From Streptomyces violaceorubidus (lineage in GTDB: Bacteria; Actinomycetota; Actinomycetes; Streptomycetales; Streptomycetaceae), in NCBI RefSeq assembly GCF_000717995.1, contig NZ_JODM01000002.1:534475-598474 (forward strand): 64,000 nt of DNA, in the 5' to 3' direction. Positions within the stretch are counted from its first letter, which is position 1; each line of letters begins with the position of its first letter. A model generated the notes under the pieces. The model was not told the origin of the DNA and made no database searches. It was given only the letters and a program-made list of their open reading frames with translations. The position numbers and the translations under genes were made by a program. Positions 18,122 through 26,090 of this stretch are shown one piece after another.

Positions 18122-19045
18122 TCAGGCCAGTTGCGACTGGACCTGGGAGGAGATCAGCTCCAGGTGGTCCAGATCGTCGAGGTCGAGGATCTGGAGGTAG
18201 ATCCGCTGGGCGCCGGCCTCGGCGTAGCGGCCGATCTTCTCGACGACCTCGGCCGGGGAGCCCGCGAGGCCGTTGGCCTTCAGCTCCTCGACCTGGCGGC
18301 CGATGACGCCGGCGCGCCGGGTGACCTCGGCGTCGTCCTTGCCGACGCAGGCGACGAGGGCGTTGGAGCAGGTAAGGGCGTCGGGCCCGCGGCCGGCCGC
18401 CTCGGCGGCGGCCCGCACCCGGCCGAACTGGCGCTCGGTGTCCTCGATCGAGGCGAACGGCATGTTGAACTCGTCGGCGTACTGTCCGGCCAGCCGCGGG
18501 GTGCGGGTGGCGCCGTGGCCGCCGATGAGCACGGGCACCTTGGCCTGCTGGGGCTTGGGCAGCGCGGGCGAGTCGGTGAGGTCGTAGAACCTGCCGTGGA
18601 AGTCGAAGGTCTTGCCCGTCTCGGTGGCCCACAGGCCGGTGACGATCGCCAACTGCTCCTCCAGGCGGCCGATCTTCTCCTTGGGGAAGGGGATGCCGTA
18701 CGCCTTGTGCTCCTCCTCGAACCAGCCGGCGCCCAGGCCCAGCTCGATGCGGCCGCCCGACATCTGGTCGACCTGGGCGACCTGGATGGCGAGGACGCCG
18801 GGCAGCCGGAAGGTGCCCGCGGTCATGAGGGTGCCGAGGCGGATGCGCTTGGTCTCCCGGGCGAGGCCGGCCAGGGTGATCCAGGCGTCGGTGGGGCCGG
18901 GGAGGCCGTCCACGGCGCCCATGCGCAGGTAGTGGTCGCTGCGGAAGAAGGCGTCGAAGCCGAGGTCCTCGGTGGCCTTGGCCACGGTGAGCAAGGTGTC
19001 GTAGGTGGCCCCCTGCTGGGGCTCGGTGAAGATGCGGAGATCCAT
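18122..19045 (-). CDS. LLM-class F420-dependent oxidoreductase
   Basis: 307-residue luciferase-like monooxygenase fold protein. FRSDHYLRM near the N-terminus, GRIELGLGAGWFEEEHKAYGIPFP and PVLIGGHGATRTPRLAGQYADEFN are hallmarks of TIGR03560-type F420 enzymes. The start ATG 19045 has GGGAG five bases upstream; an ATG nine bases earlier lacks spacing. Substrate unknown. The gap to the next gene (19046-19151) holds nothing recognised. Confidence 0.87.
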   Translation of the reverse strand: MDLRIFTEPQQGATYDTLLTVAKATEDLGFDAFFRSDHYLRMGAVDGLPGPTDAWITLAGLARETKRIRLGTLMTAGTFRLPGVLAIQVAQVDQMSGGRIELGLGAGWFEEEHKAYGIPFPKEKIGRLEEQLAIVTGLWATETGKTFDFHGRFYDLTDSPALPKPQQAKVPVLIGGHGATRTPRLAGQYADEFNMPFASIEDTERQFGRVRAAAEAAGRGPDALTCSNALVACVGKDDAEVTRRAGVIGRQVEELKANGLAGSPAEVVEKIGRYAEAGAQRIYLQILDLDDLDHLELISSQVQSQLA

Positions 19046-19151
19046 GTCTCCCATCCTGCCTGCTCGGCGCGGGTGTCGGGCTCAGGCTCCGCTCGCGGCG
19101 CGCGGAGCGCGGGGCCCAGCGGCGGTCGGCCCGGTCTCCCGGGTCGGGAGA

Positions 19152-19622
19152 CTAGCCCGCCTCCCGCTCCGGTAAGTGCGCGTCGCGGTCCGCCAGTTTC
19201 CGGAGCATCTCCAGGACCCGGTCCCGTGACTCGTCGGCCGCGTCGATGGCCTCCATGCACTGCCAGTACGTCGCCTCGTCGTCCGCGGCGCAGGCGACGC
19301 CCACCAGCGCGATGCCGGTCTCGCCGAGCAGGGTGCCCAGGCGCATCAGGGCCTGCCGGGCGTCGCCCAGTTCGGTGAGCTGGGCGGCGCGCAGCTCGCC
19401 CGGGGCCAGCTTTGGGGTGTGCAGCACTCCGCAGCCGCGGCCCGCCAGCTCGGTCAACCCGATGGCCTCGCCGCGCAGTTCGGGTGGGCCGTGGACTGCC
19501 AGGCGGCTGCCGATCGCCTGGGCGAGGGCCTGCACCTGCCACACCTCCGTCAGCACGTCCGGCACCTCGCCACCGGCGGCCAGGGCACGCCCACTCGTCA
19601 CGATGAGCCGCACAGCGTCCAT
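19152..19622 (-). CDS. Conserved streptomycete hypothetical protein (DUF6099-like)
   Basis: 156 residues, mostly helical and soluble, opening MDAVRLIVTSGRALA. A conserved-looking ELRGEAIGLTELAGRGCG stretch and CMEAIDAADESRDRVLEMLRKL near the C-terminus are visible. From memory it resembles the DUF6099 group restricted to actinomycetes; no function is known. Codon usage is typical. It is separated by 183 bp from the MazG-like gene. Confidence 0.65.
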   Translation of the reverse strand: MDAVRLIVTSGRALAAGGEVPDVLTEVWQVQALAQAIGSRLAVHGPPELRGEAIGLTELAGRGCGVLHTPKLAPGELRAAQLTELGDARQALMRLGTLLGETGIALVGVACAADDEATYWQCMEAIDAADESRDRVLEMLRKLADRDAHLPEREAG

Positions 19623-19805
19623 GCGCTGCCCCCGTCTTTCCGACGCGCTCGCGGCGCGTCCGCCCGAACTCCGCTGTCCACTACCCAGAGTGAAGGCGTG
19701 TGGGACGAAAAGCTAGAGGAAGGGGGAAATCTTCGGACACCTTATTGATTTCTGGCCGGATCATGACTGCGGAGAGTGATAACGGAGTCGTTGACTCCTC
19801 CCGGC

Positions 19806-20162
19806 TCAGCCTTCCGGTTCGCCCGCCTCGCGCACGGGGAAGCGGGACTCGTTGCGCTCGATCTTCGCCTCCAGCGCGGCCAGCGGGTCGACGCCGAGCA
19901 CCTCGCAGAACTGGAGGAGGTACGCCAGCACGTCGGCCACCTCGTCCCGCACCCGGTGCGCGGTGTCCGGGTCGGTCATGACGCGGGCCGACTGCTCGGG
20001 CGTCAACCACTGGAAGATCTGCAGGAGTTCGGAGGCTTCCACGCTCAGCGCGGCGGCCAGGTTCTTGGGGGTGTGGTACGGCTGCCAGTCGCGCGCGGCG
20101 GCGAACTCGGCCAGTCTGCGCCGGAGTGCCGCGAGGTCGAGGTCACGGGGATGATCGTTCAC
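19806..20162 (-). CDS. MazG-like nucleotide pyrophosphohydrolase
   Basis: 118 residues, a single MazG domain. The metal-binding EASELLQIFQW and DEVADVLAYLLQFCE are intact, as in all-alpha NTP pyrophosphohydrolases of the dCTPase/RS21 type. Likely house-cleaning of non-canonical nucleotides. GTG 20162 lies inside the 3' end of the upstream AAA ATPase gene (20-bp overlap), indicating cotranscription. A small GGAGTC/GACTCC hairpin at 19784-19798 sits just after the stop and may terminate. Confidence 0.85.
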   Translation of the reverse strand: MNDHPRDLDLAALRRRLAEFAAARDWQPYHTPKNLAAALSVEASELLQIFQWLTPEQSARVMTDPDTAHRVRDEVADVLAYLLQFCEVLGVDPLAALEAKIERNESRFPVREAGEPEG

Positions 20163-21411
20163 GGTTCAGGTGTACCACCGTGACGCCGCCCGCTCCGTCC
20201 GCCCCCGCCTCCCCGGCCGCCCCCGCCACCCACGACGCGTCGGCGACCGCTCCGACGAAGCGGATGTGCCCCCGGTCGCACATCCGCGCCGCCAGCCGGA
20301 GCAGTTCGGCGCGCTGGTGCGGGTCCAGCCCCCGGTCGAAGCCGTCGGCGACGACGGTGAGCGTCTGCAACGCGGCGGGCACCTCGCCGGCCGGGTCGAC
20401 CGCCAGCACCCCGGGCCCGGTGAACAGCACCAGCGCGAGGGCGAGGTAGCGCAGCTCGCCGTAGCCCAGGCGGGCCAGTCCGGTGCGGATGCCGTCGCCC
20501 CGGTCGAGGAGCGCGCGGACCACACCGCCGAGGACCGGTTCGGCCAGGACGTCCTCGACGGGGCCCGCGCATCCGGCCCGTACCGCCGTGACGAACTGCG
20601 CGTGCCGCCGGCCGCACTCGGCGCGGGTGCGCCACAGCACGTCGGCAAGGTTGTCGCAGCCGCCGAGGAGCCGTCCGGAACCGGTGGGCACCGGCTCCCG
20701 CATCCGGCCCGGCCGCGGGTCGCAGGCGAAGACGGAGCGCAGGGCGACGACCATCTGCTCGGCCGCCGCGAGCACCCTGCGCTGCCCGTCCGTCTTGCCG
20801 GCCACCCGCAGCGGCAGCAGCGGGGTGCCGAGCCGGTCGTCCGGCAGCGGGGCGCGGGTCACGGATGCCGACCCGGCCGTGTGCCAGGCCGCCTGCACGG
20901 CACGGCGGCCCGGGTCGCGCAGCGCCGTCTCCAGGAGCACCACGCCGTCCGCCGTCAGCCGCTCCCCCACGATGCGCAGCTCGGGCTCGGCCTGTACGGC
21001 GACGTCCAGGTGCACCGGCCCCTCGGCCCCGTCGGCCGTGCAGCCGATGCGGAAGCCGCGGCGGTGCTGCGCGTCGGGCCGGGCCCGTTCGGGCACGCAC
21101 GCGACCGGGTCCGGGAACACCGCGCCGAGTTCCGCGCCGCCGCCGAGCCGGGCCAGGGCGTCGTACGCCCTGAGCGCGCTGGACTTGCCGCTGCCGCTGG
21201 GCCCGGCGAGCACGGTGAGCGGCCCGAGCCGCAGCACGGCACGCCGGTGCCCGGCGAAGGCGGACAGCCGCAACTGGGTGACGCTGGGGCGCCCGGGGAG
21301 CACCGCGAGGGACGCGTCCGACACGGACGCCACGGACGACACGGATGAGCCGAAGGAGCCGGACGGGCCGGACGGCGCAGGTGACGCGGAGGACGCAGGT
21401 GACGCTGCCAT
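20143..21411 (-). CDS. AAA-family ATPase, SMC/RecF-like
   Basis: 422 residues. Walker A GPSGSGKSS near residues 70-78 follows the RLSAFAGHRRAVLRLGPLTVLAG pattern of ATPases with an N-terminal SMC-like fold. LARLGYGELRYLALALVLF is a signature-like segment, and VLAVDPAGEVP may be the Walker B with Asp in place of the usual Asp-Glu. The central region (about 110-270) is variable, without an obvious coiled coil. The first 40 residues are low-complexity Ser/Ala/Val/Gly and arise from short GAC/GCC DNA repeats. Role unknown; coupled to a MazG-like gene. Confidence 0.75.
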   Translation of the reverse strand: MAASPASSASPAPSGPSGSFGSSVSSVASVSDASLAVLPGRPSVTQLRLSAFAGHRRAVLRLGPLTVLAGPSGSGKSSALRAYDALARLGGGAELGAVFPDPVACVPERARPDAQHRRGFRIGCTADGAEGPVHLDVAVQAEPELRIVGERLTADGVVLLETALRDPGRRAVQAAWHTAGSASVTRAPLPDDRLGTPLLPLRVAGKTDGQRRVLAAAEQMVVALRSVFACDPRPGRMREPVPTGSGRLLGGCDNLADVLWRTRAECGRRHAQFVTAVRAGCAGPVEDVLAEPVLGGVVRALLDRGDGIRTGLARLGYGELRYLALALVLFTGPGVLAVDPAGEVPAALQTLTVVADGFDRGLDPHQRAELLRLAARMCDRGHIRFVGAVADASWVAGAAGEAGADGAGGVTVVHLNRERSSP

Positions 21412-21482
21412 ATGCGGACCGTAGGACCGCGCCGGACGGCGAACCGTTTTGCCCGGGCGGCTTTCCTACGATCGGGGGACCG

Positions 21483-21875
21483 TCACACTCCCGGGACCCC
21501 CACCGCACTCTCCATCAGCCCGTTCACCTCGGTGCCCGCCGGGGTCAGCAGGAAGACGTTGCGGTCCACCCGGTGCATCCCGCTGGCCAGTCCGAAGACG
21601 ACGCCGGTACTGAAGTCCAGGACCCGCTTGGCGACATCGCCCTCGGCGCTGGTGAGGTCCAGGAGCACCGGGATCCCCGCCATCAGGGTCTCGGCGACCT
21701 CACGGGCGTCCGCGAACACGTTGACCCTGAGGACGACGAAGCGGCGGCGGCGTTCCGTCTCCGCCTCCGGCATCGCCCGGTGGCCGACCGCCGACGGCCA
21801 GGCGTCGCGCCCACGCAGCGGCACGACCTGGGCGAGCCCTTCCCACTGTTCATCGGTGACGTCGTGGCTGTTCAC
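21483..21875 (-). CDS. sflB: SepF-like cell division protein (SflB)
   Basis: 130 residues with a C-terminal SepF domain: VVLRVNVFADAREVAETLMAGIPVLLDLTSAEGDVAKRVLDFSTGVVFGL. Streptomycetes have SepF plus two paralogues, SflA and SflB, that influence septation and hyphal branching by interaction with SepF/FtsZ. Proximity to arcA/arcB fits the SflB locus of Streptomyces coelicolor from memory. GTG 21875 is preceded by GGGGGAG at short spacing; GTG 21893 (six codons earlier) is the alternative. Confidence 0.75.
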   Translation of the reverse strand: MNSHDVTDEQWEGLAQVVPLRGRDAWPSAVGHRAMPEAETERRRRFVVLRVNVFADAREVAETLMAGIPVLLDLTSAEGDVAKRVLDFSTGVVFGLASGMHRVDRNVFLLTPAGTEVNGLMESAVGVPGV

Positions 21876-21969
21876 CGGCTCCCCCGATTTCACTCGCCTT
21901 CATTGCCTGCACCAGCCAATTCTTACGCCAAGTCACCCGTTCGGCCCAACAGCGACACGGTCGACGACG

Positions 21970-22019
21970 CTCCGTGCGACTCCGTGCGGCTCCCTGCGGC
22001 TCCCTGCGGCTCCGTGTCC
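21970..22019. repeat. Five 10-bp tandem repeats upstream of the dehydrogenase
   Basis: CTCCGTGCGA, CTCCGTGCGG, CTCCCTGCGG, CTCCCTGCGG and CTCCGTGTCC follow one another without gaps. They sit between sflB and the large flavin/Fe-S dehydrogenase, 104-154 bp upstream of the latter's ATG. The 10-bp period would place each unit on the same DNA face. Confidence 0.85.
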
Positions 22020-22123
22020 AGTGATTGTCCGCCGCCGGACCGGGTACTCAGCGACGGCTGTCGCGCCCGCGCGGACACCGCCGTCGCGCCGACGGTCGTA
22101 CGCCGACCCACGAAGGAGTGCCC

Positions 22124-25100
22124 ATGGGTGCGCTGGATCTGCCCGAGCCCGTCACGCGCGAAGAGGCACCGCCGCCGCTCGACACCGCCTCGCTCCGGGC
22201 CGCGCTGCGCGAGCGGGTCGACGGTGAGGTCAGGTTCGACGCCGGGAGCCGGGCCGCCTACTCCACGGACGCCTCGAACTTCCGGCAGACCCCCATCGGC
22301 GTGGTCGTCCCGCGCACCCCGGAGGCCGGGGCGGAGGCGGTGGCCGTGGCGCGGGAGTTCGGCGCGCCCGTCCTGTCGCGGGGCGGCGGGACGAGCCTGG
22401 CCGGGCAGTGCACCAACGCGGGCCTGGTCCTCGACTGGTCGAAGTACTGCACCCGGATCGAGTCGGTGGACCCCGAGGCCCGCACCTGCGTCGTCGAGCC
22501 CGGGATCGTCCTCGACGACCTGAACCGGCGCCTGGCCCCGCACGGCCTGCGCTACGGTCCCGAGCCCGCCACCCACGCCAACTGCACCCTCGGCGGCATG
22601 ATCGGCAACAACTCCTGCGGTGCCACCGCACAGGCGCACGGCAAGGTCGTCGACAACATCGCCCGGCTGGAAGTGCTGCTCTACGACGGCACCCGCTTCT
22701 GGTGCGGGGAGACGGACGACGAGGAGTACGCCCGTATCGAGCGGCAGGGCGATCTGCGGGCGACCGTCTACCGGCGGCTGCGCGCGCTGCGCGACGCCTA
22801 CGGGGACGAGATCCGCCGCCGGTTCCCCGACATCCCGCGCCGGGTCTCCGGCTACAACCTGGACTCCCTGCTGCCGGAGCACGGCTTCGACGTGGCCGGT
22901 CTGCTGGTGGGCAGCGAGTCGACGCTGGTCACCGTCCTGCGGGCGGAGCTGAAACTGGTGCCGGTGGTGCGGGAACGCTCCCTGCTGGTCCTGGGGTTCG
23001 ACAGCATCGACAAGGCCGCCGACGCGGTGCCCGAGATCCTGCCGCACGACCCGATCGCGCTGGAGGGCGTCGACGCCCGGCTGGTCCGCGACGAGCGGAT
23101 CAAGCACCTGAACCCGACGGCCCTGGCCCAGATGCCGAAGGGCAACGCCTATCTGATGGTGCAGTTCGGCGGCGACACCGTCGAGGAGGCCGACGCGCGG
23201 GCGCACCGGATGCTGGAGGCGGTGCACCGCTCCGAGCACGACGCCGACTGCGCGTTCCTGGACGACCCGTCGCACGAGCAGGACCTGTGGCAGGTGCGCG
23301 AGGCCGGTCTGGGCGCCACCGCGCACATCCCGGGGAAGCCCGACACCTTCGAGGGCTGGGAGGACTCGGCGGTCTCGCCCGAGCGGCTGGGCGACTACCT
23401 GCGCCGGCTGCGTGAGCTGTTCGAGGAGTTCGGGTACCTGAGCGACACCGGTCCGAGCCTGTACGGCCACTTCGGGCAGGGGTGCGTGCACACCAGGATC
23501 CCGTTCGACCTGTACACCGCGGACGGGGTGGCGGCGTACCGGAGGTTCATGGAGCGGGCGGCCGACCTGGTCGTCGAGTTCGGCGGCTCGCTGTCCGGCG
23601 AGCACGGGGACGGGCAGAGCCGGGGCGAGTTGCTGTCCCGGATGTTCGGGGACCGGCTCGTCGAGGCGTTCGGGCGGCTGAAGGCGGTCTTCGACCCGCT
23701 GGACCGGATGAACCCGGGAAAGGTCGTCGCGCCGTACGGGCTGGACGAGCATCTGCGGCTCGGCGGTGACTGGGCCCCGTTCGAACCCCGCGACCTGCAC
23801 TTCCGCTTTCCGCACGACGGGGGTTCGTTCGCCCAGGCGGCCAACCGCTGCGTCGGGGTCGGAAAGTGCCGGCAGCACACCAGCGACGGCACGGTGATGT
23901 GCCCGTCGTACCAGGTGACGCGTGAGGAGGAGCACTCGACGCGGGGCCGGGCCCGGCTGCTGTTCGAGATGCTCGACGGGCACGGGGACGGCGCGATCCG
24001 GGACGGCTGGCGCTCGGAGGCGGTCAAGGACGCCCTCGATCTGTGCCTGGCCTGCAAGGGCTGCAAGAAGGACTGTCCGGCGGACGTGGACATGGCCACG
24101 TACAAGGCGGAGTTCCTGTCCCACCACTACGCCGGGCGGCCGTGGCGCCGGCCGCGCTCGGACTGGTCCATGGGCTGGCTGCCGGCGCTCGCGCAGGTGG
24201 TGGGCCGCGCCCGGCTCGCGCCGGTGGTCAACGCGCTCACGCACGCGCCGCTGCTGTCGAAGGCCGCGGTGCTGCTCGCCGGGGTGGCCGACCGGGAGGT
24301 GCCGCTGTTCGCACAGCGGACCTTCGAGCAGTGGTTCGCGGAGCACGAGCCCGAGGGTGACGGCCGCCGCGGGTCCGTGCTGCTGTGGCCGGACACCTTC
24401 ACCAACCACTTCCACCCCCACATCGGCCGGGCGGCGGTGCGGGTCCTCGAACAGGCCGGCTGGCGGGTGGAGTTGCCACCGGAGCCGCTGTGCTGCGGGC
24501 TGACCTGGATCTCCACGGGACAACTGGGCACCGCCGAGAAGGTCCTCACCCGCACCGTGCGCGCCCTGGCCGGGCATGTCCGCGCGGGCGGCCTGGTCGT
24601 GGCCCTGGAGCCGAGCTGCACGGCCGTGTTCCGGGCCGACGCGGCCGAGCTGTTCCCCGGCGACCAGGACGTGCGGCGGCTGGCCGGGCAGACGGTGACG
24701 CTGTCGGAGCTGCTCACCGAGCACTCCCCCGGGTACGAGCCGCCGCGGGTTCCCGACCGGTCCGCGCGGGCGCTGGCCCAGGTGCACTGCCACCAGCACG
24801 CGGTGCTCGGCTGGGAGGCCGACCAGGAGCTGCTGCGCCGGGCCGGGGTGGACGCGGAGCGACTGGACTCCGGGTGCTGCGGGCTGGCCGGCAACTTCGG
24901 CTTCGAGCGCGGTCACCTGGACGTCAGCGAGGCGTGCGCGGAGCGGGTGCTGCTGCCCCGGCTGCGGGCGGAGGACGAGTCGACCGTCGTCCTCGCGGAC
25001 GGCTTCAGCTGCCGTACCCAGATCCACGAGTTCGACAGCGGCGGCCACGAGGGCGTGCACCTGGCGGAACTGCTGGCCTCGGCCCTGCCGGGCGGCCCCG

Positions 25101-25255
25101 GGGCCCCGGGCAGCGCGTACGGCACCGCGCCGGGCGCCCGTCCGGCCGCTCCCGGTCCCCGGGCCAGGGCCCTGGCCCTCGCGGGCACGGCGGCGGCCGC
25201 GCTGGGCACCGCGGCGGCGGCGACGGCACTGGTGAGGAGCGTGCGGCGCCGTTGA
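22124..25255 (+). CDS. FAD-linked oxidase / Fe-S protein (D-2-hydroxyglutarate dehydrogenase, YdiJ type)
   Basis: 1043 residues. The N-terminal half is a PCMH-type FAD domain (SRGGGTSLAGQCTNAGLVLDWSKY, GGMIGNNSCGATAQAHGKVVDN) with an FAD-oxidase C-domain (GSLSGEHGDGQSRGELL). The C-terminal half has a 4Fe-4S pair (CVGVGKCRQ..CPSY and CLACKGCKKDCP) and two CCG domains (EPLCCGLTWIS, DSGCCGLAGNFGF). This is the layout of D-2-hydroxyglutarate/D-lactate-type dehydrogenases feeding the respiratory chain. Start ATG 22124 with GAAGGAG. An Ala/Gly/Pro-rich C-terminal tail of about 50 residues is an extra. Confidence 0.93.
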   Translation: MGALDLPEPVTREEAPPPLDTASLRAALRERVDGEVRFDAGSRAAYSTDASNFRQTPIGVVVPRTPEAGAEAVAVAREFGAPVLSRGGGTSLAGQCTNAGLVLDWSKYCTRIESVDPEARTCVVEPGIVLDDLNRRLAPHGLRYGPEPATHANCTLGGMIGNNSCGATAQAHGKVVDNIARLEVLLYDGTRFWCGETDDEEYARIERQGDLRATVYRRLRALRDAYGDEIRRRFPDIPRRVSGYNLDSLLPEHGFDVAGLLVGSESTLVTVLRAELKLVPVVRERSLLVLGFDSIDKAADAVPEILPHDPIALEGVDARLVRDERIKHLNPTALAQMPKGNAYLMVQFGGDTVEEADARAHRMLEAVHRSEHDADCAFLDDPSHEQDLWQVREAGLGATAHIPGKPDTFEGWEDSAVSPERLGDYLRRLRELFEEFGYLSDTGPSLYGHFGQGCVHTRIPFDLYTADGVAAYRRFMERAADLVVEFGGSLSGEHGDGQSRGELLSRMFGDRLVEAFGRLKAVFDPLDRMNPGKVVAPYGLDEHLRLGGDWAPFEPRDLHFRFPHDGGSFAQAANRCVGVGKCRQHTSDGTVMCPSYQVTREEEHSTRGRARLLFEMLDGHGDGAIRDGWRSEAVKDALDLCLACKGCKKDCPADVDMATYKAEFLSHHYAGRPWRRPRSDWSMGWLPALAQVVGRARLAPVVNALTHAPLLSKAAVLLAGVADREVPLFAQRTFEQWFAEHEPEGDGRRGSVLLWPDTFTNHFHPHIGRAAVRVLEQAGWRVELPPEPLCCGLTWISTGQLGTAEKVLTRTVRALAGHVRAGGLVVALEPSCTAVFRADAAELFPGDQDVRRLAGQTVTLSELLTEHSPGYEPPRVPDRSARALAQVHCHQHAVLGWEADQELLRRAGVDAERLDSGCCGLAGNFGFERGHLDVSEACAERVLLPRLRAEDESTVVLADGFSCRTQIHEFDSGGHEGVHLAELLASALPGGPGAPGSAYGTAPGARPAAPGPRARALALAGTAAAALGTAAAATALVRSVRRR

Positions 25256-25262
25256 ACCCGGA

Positions 25263-25309
25263 CACGACGCACGGTCACCACCGCGGATGCGGGGTGACCG
25301 TGCGTCGTG
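25263..25309. terminator. Long bidirectional hairpin
   Basis: A perfect 17-bp inverted repeat (CACGACGCACGGTCACC at 25263-25279 and its complement at 25293-25309, 13-base loop) lies between the convergent dehydrogenase and DUF7144 genes. Position and strength fit a shared terminator. Confidence 0.85.
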
Positions 25310-25336
25310 GTAGCCGTGCGTGGTGGGTGCGGCGTC

Positions 25337-25807
25337 TCAGGCTCGGCCTCGGGAGGGGTCGTCCTGGCGGCTGGCCAGCGCCCAGATCACGAACACGTCG
25401 ATCGCCATCATGATCACGGACCAGACGGGCGCGTACGGCAGGAACAGGAACTGGGCGATCAGACTCAGCGAGGCGAAGACGATACCCGCCACCCGGGCCC
25501 AGGCCATGTCCTTGAGCAGGCCGTATCCGGTGACGAGCGCGAGCGCGCCGAGGACGACGTGGATGATTCCCCAGCCGGTGAGGTTCATCTCGTAGACGTA
25601 GGTGCCGATGCGGGCGTACACGTCGTCCTTGGAGATGGCCGCGATGCCCTGGAGGACGGCGAGCGCGCCGTTCAGCAGCAGCAGTACGCCCGCGAAGACG
25701 ACACCGCCGGTCACCCAGCCGCTGGTGCGGTCGCCCGAGCGCTGGGCCCAGGAGGCGTCGCCGCCGTGGGACGGCCGGCCGGGAGAGGGTTCGGCGTGCT
25801 GGCTCAT
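25337..25807 (-). CDS. Four-helix membrane protein, DUF7144-like
   Basis: 156 residues. A hydrophilic N-terminus (about 30) is followed by four membrane segments: GGVVFAGVLLLLNGALAVLQGIAAI, GWGIIHVVLGALALVTGYGLL, VAGIVFASLSLIAQFLFLPY and WSVIMMAIDVFVIWALA. The KDDVYARIGTYVYEMNLTGWG loop is conserved in this streptomycete family. AAAGGA precedes ATG 25807. No function known. Confidence 0.82.
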   Translation of the reverse strand: MSQHAEPSPGRPSHGGDASWAQRSGDRTSGWVTGGVVFAGVLLLLNGALAVLQGIAAISKDDVYARIGTYVYEMNLTGWGIIHVVLGALALVTGYGLLKDMAWARVAGIVFASLSLIAQFLFLPYAPVWSVIMMAIDVFVIWALASRQDDPSRGRA

Positions 25808-26039
25808 GAGCGGAGTCCTTTCTGTGTCCCCCGTACGGGGCAGCCGCCCGCCGGCGCCGTCGGCACCGACAGGTCGTTTAGAGCCTGCGGGTGGCCGCGA
25901 ACCCCGGCCAGGCGGGCCCGCCGAACGGGTGAACCGCGTGCCGGGCGTGCGCATGCGGGCGGCCCCGGCCTGGCGTTAACTGAGCGGCACCCGCGGGCCC
26001 CGGTGACCGACGGACCGCGGGGCGGAAGAAGGAGGGCGT

Positions 26040-26090
26040 GTGACGAGTCGGCCGCTGCCCCGGCGGGGCCCGCGCGGGCGGATGCCGTGA
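26040..26090 (+). CDS. Possible 16-residue leader peptide of the chloride-channel gene
   Basis: GTG at 26040 follows AAGGAGGG and opens a 16-codon frame (MTSRPLPRRGPRGRMP) whose TGA overlaps the chloride-channel GTG start as GTGA. The channel gene has no good ribosome-binding site of its own, so reinitiation after this arginine- and proline-rich peptide would explain its translation. No homologues can be judged at this length; the peptide may matter only as a ribosome-loading device. Confidence 0.45.
   Translation: MTSRPLPRRGPRGRMP

Noticed and set aside
21923..25060. Very long minus-strand open frame of over 1000 codons opposite the FAD/Fe-S dehydrogenase
   Set aside because: No recognisable domain, low-complexity composition and full overlap with a clear plus-strand enzyme; a typical antisense artefact at high GC.
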